Shown piece by piece: positions 16,831 to 24,405 of a stretch of DNA of 48,892 nucleotides; the stretch's first letter is position 1; the number at the start of each line of letters is the position of its first letter. The notes beneath the pieces are model-generated. The model worked only from the letters and a program-made list of their open reading frames with translations. It did no database searches and was not told the origin of the DNA. The DNA comes from Bacilli bacterium (GTDB lineage: Bacteria; Bacillota_I; Bacilli_A; ML615J-28; CAG-313). The DNA lies in contig JAFVWY010000003.1 in NCBI GenBank assembly GCA_017501465.1, positions 1 to 48,892 on the forward strand, given 5' to 3'. The translations under genes and the position numbers were made by a program.

Positions 16831-17097
16831 CTACTTAGCTTTGCTTTCTGTGAATTTTGCAATGATACCTTGTTTAGATAATAAAGCTCTAACTGTATCA
16901 GTTGGTTTAGCACCATTTGATAACCAGTTAAGTACCTTTTCTTCATCGAATGTAACTGTTGCAGGATTTGTTAGCGGATTGTATGTACCAACAATTTCAA
17001 TAAAACGACCATCACGAGGATTGTGAGAATCAGTAGCAACTACACGATAGAAAGGAGCTTTAGTTTTACCAAATCTTTGTAATCTTAATTTAACCAT
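16831..17097 (-). CDS. rpsP: Ribosomal protein bS16
   Basis: Protein of 88 residues starting [33 protein letters not shown], the bS16 signature. It is an assembly protein of the 30S body. First gene of the rpsP-khpA unit; the ffh gene that often precedes it in Firmicutes is absent. AGGAGG lies before the ATG. Confidence 0.97.
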   Translation of the reverse strand: MVKLRLQRFGKTKAPFYRVVATDSHNPRDGRFIEIVGTYNPLTNPATVTFDEEKVLNWLSNGAKPTDTVRALLSKQGIIAKFTESKAK

Positions 17098-17129
17098 ATT
17101 ATAAGTCCTCCTATTTATTATTCTTCTAT

Positions 17130-17158
17130 ATTATACTACATTTGATTTTATATGTCAA
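17130..17158 (-). promoter_or_regulatory. Promoter of rpsP
   Basis: On the minus strand TTGACA (17153-17158), 17-bp spacer, TATAAT (17130-17135): full consensus, as expected for a ribosomal protein operon. Confidence 0.8.
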
Positions 17159-17174
17159 GTATTTTACCTTAACA

Positions 17175-17402
17175 TCAATTACTATTTAGATATTTAATCA
17201 TACTATTTATAAAATTTAATTGTTTTTGAAAATTATTAATCTTATCACTCAATGTGATTTTAAGGTCCTTTTTAAGTGTTTTTTCGAATTCTTTAAATGC
17301 ACTTGGATATCTTTCTAGAATCATATACCATTTAGGATGATATCTTAAGTATTTTAAGTAAACCGGATTTTGATACATTAAAGTTAGAACACTTTGATCC
17401 AT
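17175..17402 (-). CDS. ylbE: YlbE-like sporulation-associated protein
   Basis: Protein of 75 residues matching the YlbE plan: LMYQNPVYLKYLRYHPKWYMILERYPS then a C-terminal amphipathic helix (DKINNFQKQLNFINSMIKYL). Function unknown; in Bacillus the gene follows ylbD. Start at the ATG at 17402, which overlaps the ylbD stop (TAATG) with GGTGGG upstream; an upstream TTG in frame lies inside the ylbD 3' end and was not used. Confidence 0.75.
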   Translation of the reverse strand: MDQSVLTLMYQNPVYLKYLRYHPKWYMILERYPSAFKEFEKTLKKDLKITLSDKINNFQKQLNFINSMIKYLNSN

Positions 17403-17734
17403 TAATCCCACCAACTATTGTAGTTACCATTATATAAACTTGTTCTTCCACCAAAAGATTGAGAAATTTGTAATACCTTTTGAATAGTATTTAATGTTTT
17501 ACTAATAGAATCTGGATTAATCTTTTTGACATAATTCATAATATTCTTCATTCCATCACTAGATAAAAAATCAATACTCTTTCTTTCTTTATATTTATCC
17601 CAAATATTGTTATCTGGTCCTAAAATAACAAAATCTTCATATATACTTTGCCAGGTTCTATTTTTATTAATAACATCTTCTCTAATTTTTGGGTACTTAT
17701 TCACAAATGATCTAAATTCATCCATTCTACTCAT
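17402..17734 (-). CDS. ylbD: YlbD-like spore coat protein
   Basis: Protein of 110 residues whose N-terminus (FRSFVNKYPKIREDV, TWQSIYEDFVILGP, WDKYK) matches the YlbD coat-protein family. The C-terminal part is rich in Asn, Gly, Tyr and Trp (GRTSLYNGNYNSWWD), typical of coat proteins. Start is preceded by GAGGTGAT. Its expected place is the spore coat. The neighbouring divergent genes also look sporulation-related. Confidence 0.78.
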   Translation of the reverse strand: MSRMDEFRSFVNKYPKIREDVINKNRTWQSIYEDFVILGPDNNIWDKYKERKSIDFLSSDGMKNIMNYVKKINPDSISKTLNTIQKVLQISQSFGGRTSLYNGNYNSWWD

Positions 17735-17777
17735 TATATCACCTCATTATAATTTATTCTTAATATTAATTTTTGTG

Positions 17778-17804
17778 ACATTTTTATACAAATTACATAT
17801 TTTA
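17778..17804 (+). promoter_or_regulatory. SigK-like promoter of the small coiled-coil gene
   Basis: AC (17778-17779), 16 bp, CATATTTTA (17796-17804): exact fit to the SigK consensus AC-N16/17-CATAnnnTA. Transcription would start right at the ribosome site. Confidence 0.45.
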
Positions 17805-17819
17805 TATTGAGGTGGTAAA

Positions 17820-18014
17820 ATGTTGAAACGTTTTTTTAATCCCAATAATTATCAAAACCAATATAATAATCCTAATAATTTTGAAAATTATGATTATAAA
17901 AGATTAGAAACAGAACTAAATGAATCGAAACGATTAATCAATGAATTGACAAAAAGAGTAAACAAGCTTGAAAACTACTTAGGAATTAATATTAACCAAA
18001 AATATTATTATTAG
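17820..18014 (+). CDS. Small Asn/Tyr-rich coiled-coil protein, probably spore-associated
   Basis: Protein of 64 residues not recognised as a named family. N-terminal 25 residues are rich in Asn, Tyr and Gln; residues about 28-54 form a strongly predicted coiled coil (LETELNESKRLINELTKRVN, then KLENYL); the tail ends in KYYY. GAGGTGG precedes the ATG. It lies between ylbD and a YjcZ-type gene and has a SigK-like promoter, so a coat or mother-cell role in sporulation is inferred. Confidence 0.65.
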   Translation: MLKRFFNPNNYQNQYNNPNNFENYDYKRLETELNESKRLINELTKRVNKLENYLGININQKYYY

Positions 18015-18026
18015 GTGATTATCCAA

Positions 18027-18053
18027 ACTTACTTTTGTAATTTTCATACTATA
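18027..18053 (+). promoter_or_regulatory. SigK-like promoter of the YjcZ-type gene
   Basis: AC (18027-18028), 16 bp, CATACTATA (18045-18053): exact fit to AC-N16/17-CATAnnnTA, 22 bp before the start codon. Confidence 0.5.
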
Positions 18054-18074
18054 TAGAGAAAAGGAGGGAAAACG

Positions 18075-18215
18075 ATGTATCAACCTAATTATGGATATGG
18101 ATGTTGTCAACAAACTAATACATGTTGTAATAACCAATCATTTGGTGGTTATGGCTATGCTTTAATTTTAGTATTATTTATTTTATTAGTAATTATTGGA
18201 ACTGCACGTTGGTAG
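18075..18215 (+). CDS. YjcZ-type tiny sporulation membrane protein
   Basis: Protein of 46 residues starting MYQPNYGYGCCQQTNTCCNN and ending in a single transmembrane helix ALILVLFILLVIIGTARW. The combination of a Gly/Tyr/Cys-rich head, the FGGYGYALILVLFILLVIIG-type helix and tiny size matches the YjcZ family found in spore formers. Four cysteines occur as two CC pairs. AAGGAGGG ribosome site 7 nt before the ATG. A SigK-like promoter precedes it and a terminator follows. Confidence 0.8.
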   Translation: MYQPNYGYGCCQQTNTCCNNQSFGGYGYALILVLFILLVIIGTARW

Positions 18216-18223
18216 TTAAAAAG

Positions 18224-18251
18224 AAAAATGACTAGGTAACTAGTCATTTTC
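18224..18251. terminator. Bidirectional terminator between the YjcZ-type gene and def
   Basis: GAAAATGACTAG-type stem (AAAATGACTAG / CTAGTCATTTT, loop GTAA) between two convergent genes. Confidence 0.85.
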
Positions 18252-18824
18252 TTCTTCTCCTGCAAATTTAATTGGCGTAGAATTACTTGGAACAAAGAAT
18301 GGGTTTTCTTTATTAATACGATCTGGGAATAAGATGCCTTGTAAGTGATCATATTCATGTTGGAAAACAACTGCAAGATAACCTTTTAAAGTAATTACTT
18401 TTTCCACAAGTAAATTATCTTCTAAAACTAATGCTTTAAACTTAATTTTCTTTCTTCTGTGTACTAATCCTTCAACATCTCTATCAACTGATAAACATCC
18501 TTCTCCAGTTTTTAAATAAGTAAGTTCATCAGAATAACTTAAAATTTTAGGATTTATTAATGGGAAGTCGTATAGTCTTCCTTTTTCATCATATGCTGAT
18601 ATTGCGATAATTTTTTTATTAATGCCAATTTGTGGAGCAGCCAGTCCTACGGAAGGTCTTAAATTATATTTAGGGCCAATTTCTTCATCCACAGAATTAT
18701 GAACATATTCAAGCATTTGTTTTAATAAATTGATGTCTTCTTCTTTTACAGGTATTTCGACATCAACACTTTTAACTCTTAATAGTTCATTACCTTCTCT
18801 TATTATATCATTCATTAAAATCAT
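18240..18824 (-). CDS. def: Peptide deformylase
   Basis: Metalloenzyme of about 194 residues that removes the formyl group from nascent proteins. The three deformylase motifs are visible: GLAAPQIGINK, EGCLSVDRD (metal-binding Cys) and QHEYDHLQGI (two metal-binding His and catalytic Glu). The insert and length fit the Gram-positive type 2 deformylases. Start at 18824, nine nt after AAAGGAG, which is inside the last codons of the upstream HAD gene. Confidence 0.95.
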   Translation of the reverse strand: MILMNDIIREGNELLRVKSVDVEIPVKEEDINLLKQMLEYVHNSVDEEIGPKYNLRPSVGLAAPQIGINKKIIAISAYDEKGRLYDFPLINPKILSYSDELTYLKTGEGCLSVDRDVEGLVHRRKKIKFKALVLEDNLLVEKVITLKGYLAVVFQHEYDHLQGILFPDRINKENPFFVPSNSTPIKFAGEEEND

Positions 18825-18825
18825 A

Positions 18826-19608
18826 CTACCATACTCCTTTAATAATTTGGTCAAGTGCATATTCTAAACCACCATCTGATAATGTTTTAGTAATATACTT
18901 AGCATGCTCTTTTGCTTGATCAGTTCCATTTCCCATACAGATTGGATTATCAACAAGTTTAAACATTGGAATGTCATTCCCTGAATCTCCTATTGCATAA
19001 GTAATATAGTCACCTTTTAAATATCTTAATAATTCTATGATTCCAAGTGCTTTAGTTGTATTGTTTAAAACAATATCAGAACCAATTTTTCCCCATTTAA
19101 AAAAGGTAAAATTACTTGGTAGTCTTTTTTCCATTTCATTAATTTTATCTAACTCATCAAATGACCATGCCATATTATATTTAATATCTAAATTAAAATT
19201 ATAATCGCTTACTACTTCAATGCTATTATGATCTCTAGGTGTTAAAGCATAATCAACGATATCGGTCATTTCATTTACATAAATTATCTTATCTGTTATT
19301 AAACCAATATTACTATTTAATTCTTTAGCAACTTCAATTAATTTAATTAAGTCGCTTTTTTCAACAATTTTTTCGGATATTAATTTATTATCATAGGTAA
19401 CATAAGAACCATTTGATAATACAAAACCTTTAAAATATTGTTTAGCTTCTCTTAAACAAGTAAGAGCTAAACCACATCTACCGGTTGATACGAATAAATC
19501 AACATACTCAGATGCTTCTTTTAATTTTTGTTTAATGCTTTCACTAATAGAATCTTCATGTGCGTGATACATTGTACCATCTACATCAATAAAAACAATT
19601 TTTTTCAT
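18826..19608 (-). CDS. HAD-superfamily Cof-type phosphatase
   Basis: Protein of 260 residues with HAD motif I FIDVDGTMYH (residues 5-14), motif II FVSTGR and motif IV YAIGDSGNDIPMFKLVD, with a C2-type cap between. Cof-type enzymes hydrolyse phosphorylated sugars or cofactors; the substrate is not predictable. It is transcribed with def, whose start follows 1 bp after its stop. Confidence 0.88.
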   Translation of the reverse strand: MKKIVFIDVDGTMYHAHEDSISESIKQKLKEASEYVDLFVSTGRCGLALTCLREAKQYFKGFVLSNGSYVTYDNKLISEKIVEKSDLIKLIEVAKELNSNIGLITDKIIYVNEMTDIVDYALTPRDHNSIEVVSDYNFNLDIKYNMAWSFDELDKINEMEKRLPSNFTFFKWGKIGSDIVLNNTTKALGIIELLRYLKGDYITYAIGDSGNDIPMFKLVDNPICMGNGTDQAKEHAKYITKTLSDGGLEYALDQIIKGVW

Positions 19609-19629
19609 AATAGCACCTCTAATATATAT

Positions 19630-19658
19630 AGTATATCATAATATTCTATTTTTGTAAA
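19630..19658 (-). promoter_or_regulatory. Promoter of the HAD-def unit
   Basis: On the minus strand TTTACA (19653-19658), 17-bp spacer, TATACT (19630-19635). Confidence 0.6.
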
Positions 19659-19666
19659 TTAAATAC

Positions 19667-19695
19667 TTTCCAATAATTTTTAAAAATGGTATAAT
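19667..19695 (+). promoter_or_regulatory. Promoter of the RNase J gene
   Basis: TTTCCA (19667-19672), 17-bp spacer, TATAAT (19690-19695); the ATG at 19732 is preceded by AAAGGAGG. Confidence 0.65.
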
Positions 19696-19731
19696 ACATA
19701 TAGCTAAAATATTATAAGAAAGGAGGATTTC

Positions 19732-21405
19732 ATGAAAAAGAAAACTAATCAAACTGATATTTTAATCGCTTCTTTAGGTGGACTTGGCGCAGTTGGTATG
19801 AACTGTTACATCGTTGAACAAAATGATGAAATAATTATTATGGATGCGGGAATTCTTTTTGCAAACGGTGAAACCCCTGGTGTTGATTATATCATTCCAG
19901 ATTTTACTTATTTAAAAGAAAATGAATCAAAAATTAAAGCTTTATTTGTAACCCATGGTCATGAAGATCATATTGGTAGTTTTCCATTTCTATTAGAAAA
20001 AGTAAAAATACCTGTGATTTACGCAAGTGGAATTGCCTATAATTTAATTAAAAATAAAATGTATGAATATCCTAATATTGAATACAATCTAAAAACATTC
20101 ACAGATAATTCTGAATTTAAATATAACAACTTTACTATTAGTTTTTTTAGAACTAACCATTCTATTCCAGACTCATTTGGTATTGCTATCAAAACTAATC
20201 TAGGTTATATTGTTAATACTGGTGATTTTAAATTTGACTTGACTCCTGTTGGAAAATGTGCAGACTACTATACAATGACAAAACTTGGTCATGAGGGAGT
20301 TTTATGCTTACTTGCTGATAGTACTAATGCAGATATAGCTAATTTTTCTCTTTCGGAAAAACAAATTTCAGAAAACATTAAGTTATCATTTAAACAAGTA
20401 ACAGGTAGAATTATATGTGCGACTTTTGCTTCTAATGTTTTTAGAGTTCAACAAATACTAGAAGCAAGCCAAGAATGTGGAAGATATGTTGCTGTATTTG
20501 GCCATAGTATGGAAAAAAATATTGAAGCAGCTATGAAGCTAAAATATATTAACATTAATAAAGATTTATTAATTTCACAAAGAGATATTCATAAATATCC
20601 ACCACACAAACTTACAATACTTTGTACTGGTTCGCAAGGTGAACCACTAGCAGCTTTATCAAGAATTGCTAATGGTACACACAAACAAATTAAATTACTT
20701 GAAAATGATACTATTATTTATTCTAGTAAACCAATTCCTGGTAATGAAGAATTCATCAATAGAAATATTAACATGTTAATTAAAAGAGGAGCTAAAGTAA
20801 TTAGAAATACTCCATTAACTGGTACTCACACAACCGGCCATGCTTCAAAAGAAGAAATGAAATTAATGTTAACCTTTATGAAGCCTAAGTACTTTATGCC
20901 AGTACATGGTGAATACAATATGTTAAAACAACACGCAAATATAGCTATTGAGCTTGGTACTCCTAAAAAGAATTGTTTTTGTTTAGATAATGGGGATGTT
21001 TTACATATATCTAAAAAAGGTGCACGAGTTGTTAAAAAAGAAATACCTGCAGATGAAGTATACTTGGATTCTAACTTAAGTGATGTTAATAGTGCGATAT
21101 TAAAAGAAAGAAAACATTTGTCTGAAGAAGGTTTAATCTCTTTAACATTTACTATTAATAAGAAAAAAGAACTATTATGTCCTGTTAAATATGCTTCCAA
21201 AGGATTTACAGATTCGGTTACTTCAGCAAATTTAATTAATCAAATTAGAACCAAGGCAACCTCAATTTTTAAAAAACTTTTAGATGCAAAAAAGACAATT
21301 AATATTAAATATATCAGAAATGAATTAACTCTACAATTATCTCAATATATATATGATATTATTGAAAAGAAACCTTTTATTATTTTAACAATTCATTTAA
21401 TTTAA
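19732..21405 (+). CDS. rnj: Ribonuclease J
   Basis: Metallo-beta-lactamase/beta-CASP ribonuclease of 557 residues with endo- and 5'-exonuclease activity, central to mRNA decay in Firmicutes. The zinc motif THGHEDHIG is at about 76-84, further metal ligands in VNTGDFKFD, the beta-CASP segment GSQGEPLAAL and the C-terminal-core motif TGHASKEEMKLML with MPVHGEY. Length matches RNase J1/J2 (about 555). Whether it is the J1 or J2 paralogue cannot be told here. Confidence 0.93.
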   Translation: MKKKTNQTDILIASLGGLGAVGMNCYIVEQNDEIIIMDAGILFANGETPGVDYIIPDFTYLKENESKIKALFVTHGHEDHIGSFPFLLEKVKIPVIYASGIAYNLIKNKMYEYPNIEYNLKTFTDNSEFKYNNFTISFFRTNHSIPDSFGIAIKTNLGYIVNTGDFKFDLTPVGKCADYYTMTKLGHEGVLCLLADSTNADIANFSLSEKQISENIKLSFKQVTGRIICATFASNVFRVQQILEASQECGRYVAVFGHSMEKNIEAAMKLKYININKDLLISQRDIHKYPPHKLTILCTGSQGEPLAALSRIANGTHKQIKLLENDTIIYSSKPIPGNEEFINRNINMLIKRGAKVIRNTPLTGTHTTGHASKEEMKLMLTFMKPKYFMPVHGEYNMLKQHANIAIELGTPKKNCFCLDNGDVLHISKKGARVVKKEIPADEVYLDSNLSDVNSAILKERKHLSEEGLISLTFTINKKKELLCPVKYASKGFTDSVTSANLINQIRTKATSIFKKLLDAKKTINIKYIRNELTLQLSQYIYDIIEKKPFIILTIHLI

Positions 21406-21407
21406 AA

Positions 21408-21436
21408 AAAACGTAGATATTATTTATCTACGTTTT
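21408..21436. terminator. Bidirectional terminator after the RNase J gene
   Basis: AAAACGTAGATA / TATCTACGTTTT stem between convergent genes ending at 21405 and 21435. Confidence 0.85.
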
Positions 21437-22289
21437 ATTTTTTATTAGCATATCTTTTAAAACAATTATAAACTTGTGAAGTTACTAACGCATCAGTTAA
21501 AGCATCATGTGATTGAACTTTATCAAAAGTCTTATCAAAATATTCTAAAGCTTTAAATAGTCCAACATCTGATTTTAATCCGAAATAATTTTTCATTAAC
21601 TGCATCAAATTTATAAAAGAGGCTCTACTTGTTAGTGGTTCTAAGTTGTTCATTTCATAAAAAGAATTTAACATTTGAATATCATTAGTACCCCAAACCA
21701 TTATAACTGGTTTATATTCATTTAATGCTTCTTTAAAAGTATTATAAAAATCGCTTATTGAAGAAGCTTTTTTGAAGTCATCTTGATCTAAGTTTAAGAA
21801 ATCCATTGTTCGATCAGATACTCCATTTTTATCATTAATTTCTATTAATGAAGATTCTTCAGTTAAAATTATACCATTTTCATCTTCAATAATAAAACCA
21901 TACTCAACTATTTCGCTTTCAAATTCGCCACTTGGATTATATGGTGGCATCGTAAATTCTAAATCAATAAACATTTTATTTCCTGGTTTATTTAAAACAT
22001 GTTTGACTCCATCTTTAATAGTATCCATGTCAAAATAAACGGTTCTTTTATTTCGTGTTATACTGATTAACTTAATAAAACCAATTACAGGATATGCTAA
22101 AACTTTACCACGTTTTTCTTTAACCTCACTATATTCAAGTTGAACAAAGAAACCGACTTGTAAATAATTTTTAAACTTTTGTAATTGTGATCTAGTTAAG
22201 TAAAAATATTCAATTTTATTTCTTTTTAAAATTTCGAATGTTCTATCTTCTAAATTAACATTCCTAATTCTACCACTAATCTTTTCCAT
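21435..22289 (-). CDS. DEDD-type 3'-5' exonuclease-like protein
   Basis: Protein of 284 residues. Residues 1-100 form an unrecognised beta-rich domain; residues about 105-280 resemble a DEDDh exonuclease: Exo I MFIDLEFTMPP (Asp and Glu), Exo II VWGTNDIQML, Exo III HDALTDALVT (His and Asp). All four acidic residues and the His are present, so it is likely active on RNA or DNA ends. The KapD/PolC-epsilon family is the nearest. It starts 7 bp after gerE and is likely cotranscribed, which hints at a sporulation link. Confidence 0.75.
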   Translation of the reverse strand: MEKISGRIRNVNLEDRTFEILKRNKIEYFYLTRSQLQKFKNYLQVGFFVQLEYSEVKEKRGKVLAYPVIGFIKLISITRNKRTVYFDMDTIKDGVKHVLNKPGNKMFIDLEFTMPPYNPSGEFESEIVEYGFIIEDENGIILTEESSLIEINDKNGVSDRTMDFLNLDQDDFKKASSISDFYNTFKEALNEYKPVIMVWGTNDIQMLNSFYEMNNLEPLTSRASFINLMQLMKNYFGLKSDVGLFKALEYFDKTFDKVQSHDALTDALVTSQVYNCFKRYANKK

Positions 22290-22296
22290 ATTTATC

Positions 22297-22509
22297 TCAC
22301 TTTAATGATATTTCATTCATTCTTATTAGTTCAAGTATTGCTTGAGATCTACTTCTAACACCTAGTTTTTGAATCACATTAGATATATGATTTCTAACTG
22401 TTTTACTACTTATATTTAAATATGCCGCAATATCTTCTGTATTCTCATTTTGAACTAATAGTTTAAATATTTGTTTTTCTCTTTTTGTTAAAAAACCTTT
22501 TAATTGCAT
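22297..22509 (-). CDS. gerE: GerE-like late sporulation regulator (LuxR-type HTH)
   Basis: Protein of 70 residues consisting only of a LuxR/FixJ-type HTH: LTKREKQIFKLLVQN, then KTVRNHISNVIQKLGVRSRS, then QAILELIRMNEISL. The residues and minimal length agree closely with Bacillus GerE, which acts in the mother cell with SigK to switch on or off coat genes. The ATG at 22509 follows GGGGG by 5 nt; an in-frame GTG four codons upstream coincides with the ribosome site. A free-standing LuxR-type domain of another role is possible but less likely. Confidence 0.8.
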   Translation of the reverse strand: MQLKGFLTKREKQIFKLLVQNENTEDIAAYLNISSKTVRNHISNVIQKLGVRSRSQAILELIRMNEISLK

Positions 22510-22529
22510 ACAAACCCCCACATCAATTC

Positions 22530-22556
22530 ATACTATGATGAAATATGCAATATGGT
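22530..22556 (-). promoter_or_regulatory. SigK-like promoter upstream of gerE
   Basis: On the minus strand AC (22555-22556), 17 bp, CATAGTATG (-10 at about 22529-22537), one mismatch from AC-N16/17-CATAnnnTA. It fills the gap between uvrC and gerE. Confidence 0.35.
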
Positions 22557-24334
22557 TACTTATTTAATTCATTAAAAAGATTTTCAATAACATCATTTGG
22601 TAGACCAAGTGCTTTTAGTCTATCTTTAGATGCTTTTTTTATTTCTTCAATATTATCAAAAGCTTCTAAAAGCTTATTTTTTCTATTCTTGCCAATACCT
22701 TTAACATTATCAAGAATTGAGGAAGTCATTGACTTTTGAATCGTTTTTCTGAAAAAAGTAATTGCAAATCTATGAACTTCATTTTGCATTGCTTCTAATA
22801 ACAAGAATAAATTACTCTTCTTGTCAACATTAATTTCTTCTAATTGGCTGTTTATGATAGCTTTAGTTTTATGATTATCATCTTTAACTAAACCCATAAT
22901 ATTAATATCTGTAATACCTAGTTTATAAATGGCTTCCTTGGCAGCTTTTACTTGAGGCATCCCACCATCTACAATTAAAAGATTAGGTTTTTCTAAATTG
23001 TCAGTTAAAACTCTTTTATATCTTCTAGTAATTACTTCAATCATTGTGTGAAAATCATCAGCACCTTCAATCGTTTTTACTTTATATTTTCGATAATCTT
23101 TTTTAGATGGCATACCATCAATATATACAACCATTGCTGAAACACTAGATGTCCCAGAAATATTTGAGTTATCAAATAATTCTATGCGTTTTGGATAACT
23201 AATATTTAATAGTCTGCCTAGTTCTTCTATTGTCTTTGTAGTTTTGTTAATCTTATTTAATCTTTCTATTTTTCTATTTTCTAATGTGTTTTTGGCATTA
23301 TCACAAACCAAATCTAACAGTTGTTTTTTATTACCTTTAACAGGGATTATAACCTTCGTATCTAAAACATTTTCAAGTATTTCGCTATTTTCAATATAAG
23401 GGATAATAATTTCAGGAGGCAATATATTAGAAGACATATTGTAGAATTGTAATATATATGAAGACAAAACTTCATCTATACTACCATAAAGTTCGAATAC
23501 ATCACCACTTCTCATAATTACTTTACCAAATCGAATATGGAACACTTGAATATTAATCATATCATCTTTAGTATAATAACCAAAGATATCTCTATTACCA
23601 ATATCAGTTGAAGTAATTTTTTGTTTATCTTGAAGTATTTTAATATTTTTTAACATATCTCGATACATAATAGCTTTTTCAAAATCCATATTTTCGCTTG
23701 CATCATACATTTTCTTCTCAATTGTATCATATAAAACAGAATCATCACTTGTTAAAAATTTGTTTACTAATTGTTTATATTCGTTATAAATTTCATTATC
23801 TATTTTGTTAATACATGGTGCTAAACATTGACCTAATGAATAATACAAACATTCCTTTTTTGGAATATTTCTACATTTTCTAAAAGGTAACATTTTATTT
23901 AACATGTCAACTGTATCTCGACATGCTTTAACATTAGGATATGGACCATATAATTTCCCTTTGGTTCTTTTTTTGAATTTTGCAGGATCTCTTGTAAGAA
24001 TTAGTCTTGGGTGTATCTCATCTGTTAAATATATATATGGATATGTTTTGTCATCCATTAAAAGAATATTATATTTTGGTCTGTATTCTTTAATCAAATT
24101 AATTTCTAAAATAAATGCCTCTACTTCAGTAGAAGTTATAATGTATTCAAAATCATAAATATTTTCCACAAGCTTAGTAGTTTTTGCGTTGTGTTTACCG
24201 GTAAAATAACTCTTAAGTCTATTTTGTAAATTTTTTGCTTTACCCACATAAATGATTTGATTATTAGAATCCTTCATTTGATAACAACCAGGTTTTTTAG
24301 GGACAAGTGCTAATTTCTCTTTAAAATCTCTCAT
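22556..24334 (-). CDS. uvrC: Excinuclease ABC subunit C
   Basis: Protein of 592 residues that makes both incisions in nucleotide excision repair with UvrAB. N-terminal GIY-YIG nuclease (GCYQMKDSNNQIIYVGKAKN), a cysteine-containing segment (FRKCRNIPKKECLYYSLGQC), a UVR motif near 200, the RNase H-like nuclease (RIELFDNSNISG, VVYIDGMPSKKDYRKY) and a C-terminal helix-hairpin-helix (VKGIGKNRKNKLLEAF). Length is normal. Confidence 0.97.
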   Translation of the reverse strand: MRDFKEKLALVPKKPGCYQMKDSNNQIIYVGKAKNLQNRLKSYFTGKHNAKTTKLVENIYDFEYIITSTEVEAFILEINLIKEYRPKYNILLMDDKTYPYIYLTDEIHPRLILTRDPAKFKKRTKGKLYGPYPNVKACRDTVDMLNKMLPFRKCRNIPKKECLYYSLGQCLAPCINKIDNEIYNEYKQLVNKFLTSDDSVLYDTIEKKMYDASENMDFEKAIMYRDMLKNIKILQDKQKITSTDIGNRDIFGYYTKDDMINIQVFHIRFGKVIMRSGDVFELYGSIDEVLSSYILQFYNMSSNILPPEIIIPYIENSEILENVLDTKVIIPVKGNKKQLLDLVCDNAKNTLENRKIERLNKINKTTKTIEELGRLLNISYPKRIELFDNSNISGTSSVSAMVVYIDGMPSKKDYRKYKVKTIEGADDFHTMIEVITRRYKRVLTDNLEKPNLLIVDGGMPQVKAAKEAIYKLGITDINIMGLVKDDNHKTKAIINSQLEEINVDKKSNLFLLLEAMQNEVHRFAITFFRKTIQKSMTSSILDNVKGIGKNRKNKLLEAFDNIEEIKKASKDRLKALGLPNDVIENLFNELNK

Positions 24335-24356
24335 AATTCAATACCTATTTTTTATT

Positions 24357-24385
24357 ATTATACCACATAAATATAATAAAAACAA
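24357..24385 (-). promoter_or_regulatory. Promoter of uvrC, -35 inside the upstream terminator
   Basis: On the minus strand TTGTTT (24380-24385), 17-bp spacer, TATAAT (24357-24362). The -35 hexamer is the distal arm of the anti-sigma gene terminator stem. Confidence 0.6.
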
Positions 24386-24405
24386 CCAATAAATATTGGT
24401 TGTTT
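24380..24405 (-). terminator. Terminator of the sigma/anti-sigma operon
   Basis: AAACAACCAAT, AAAT loop, ATTGGTTGTTT beginning at the stop of the anti-sigma gene, followed on the minus strand by TTATTATATTT. Confidence 0.75.

Noticed and set aside
20826-21200. 124-codon minus-strand ORF inside the RNase J gene
   Set aside because: Antisense to conserved beta-CASP and C-terminal sequence; composition is that of a reverse-frame shadow.
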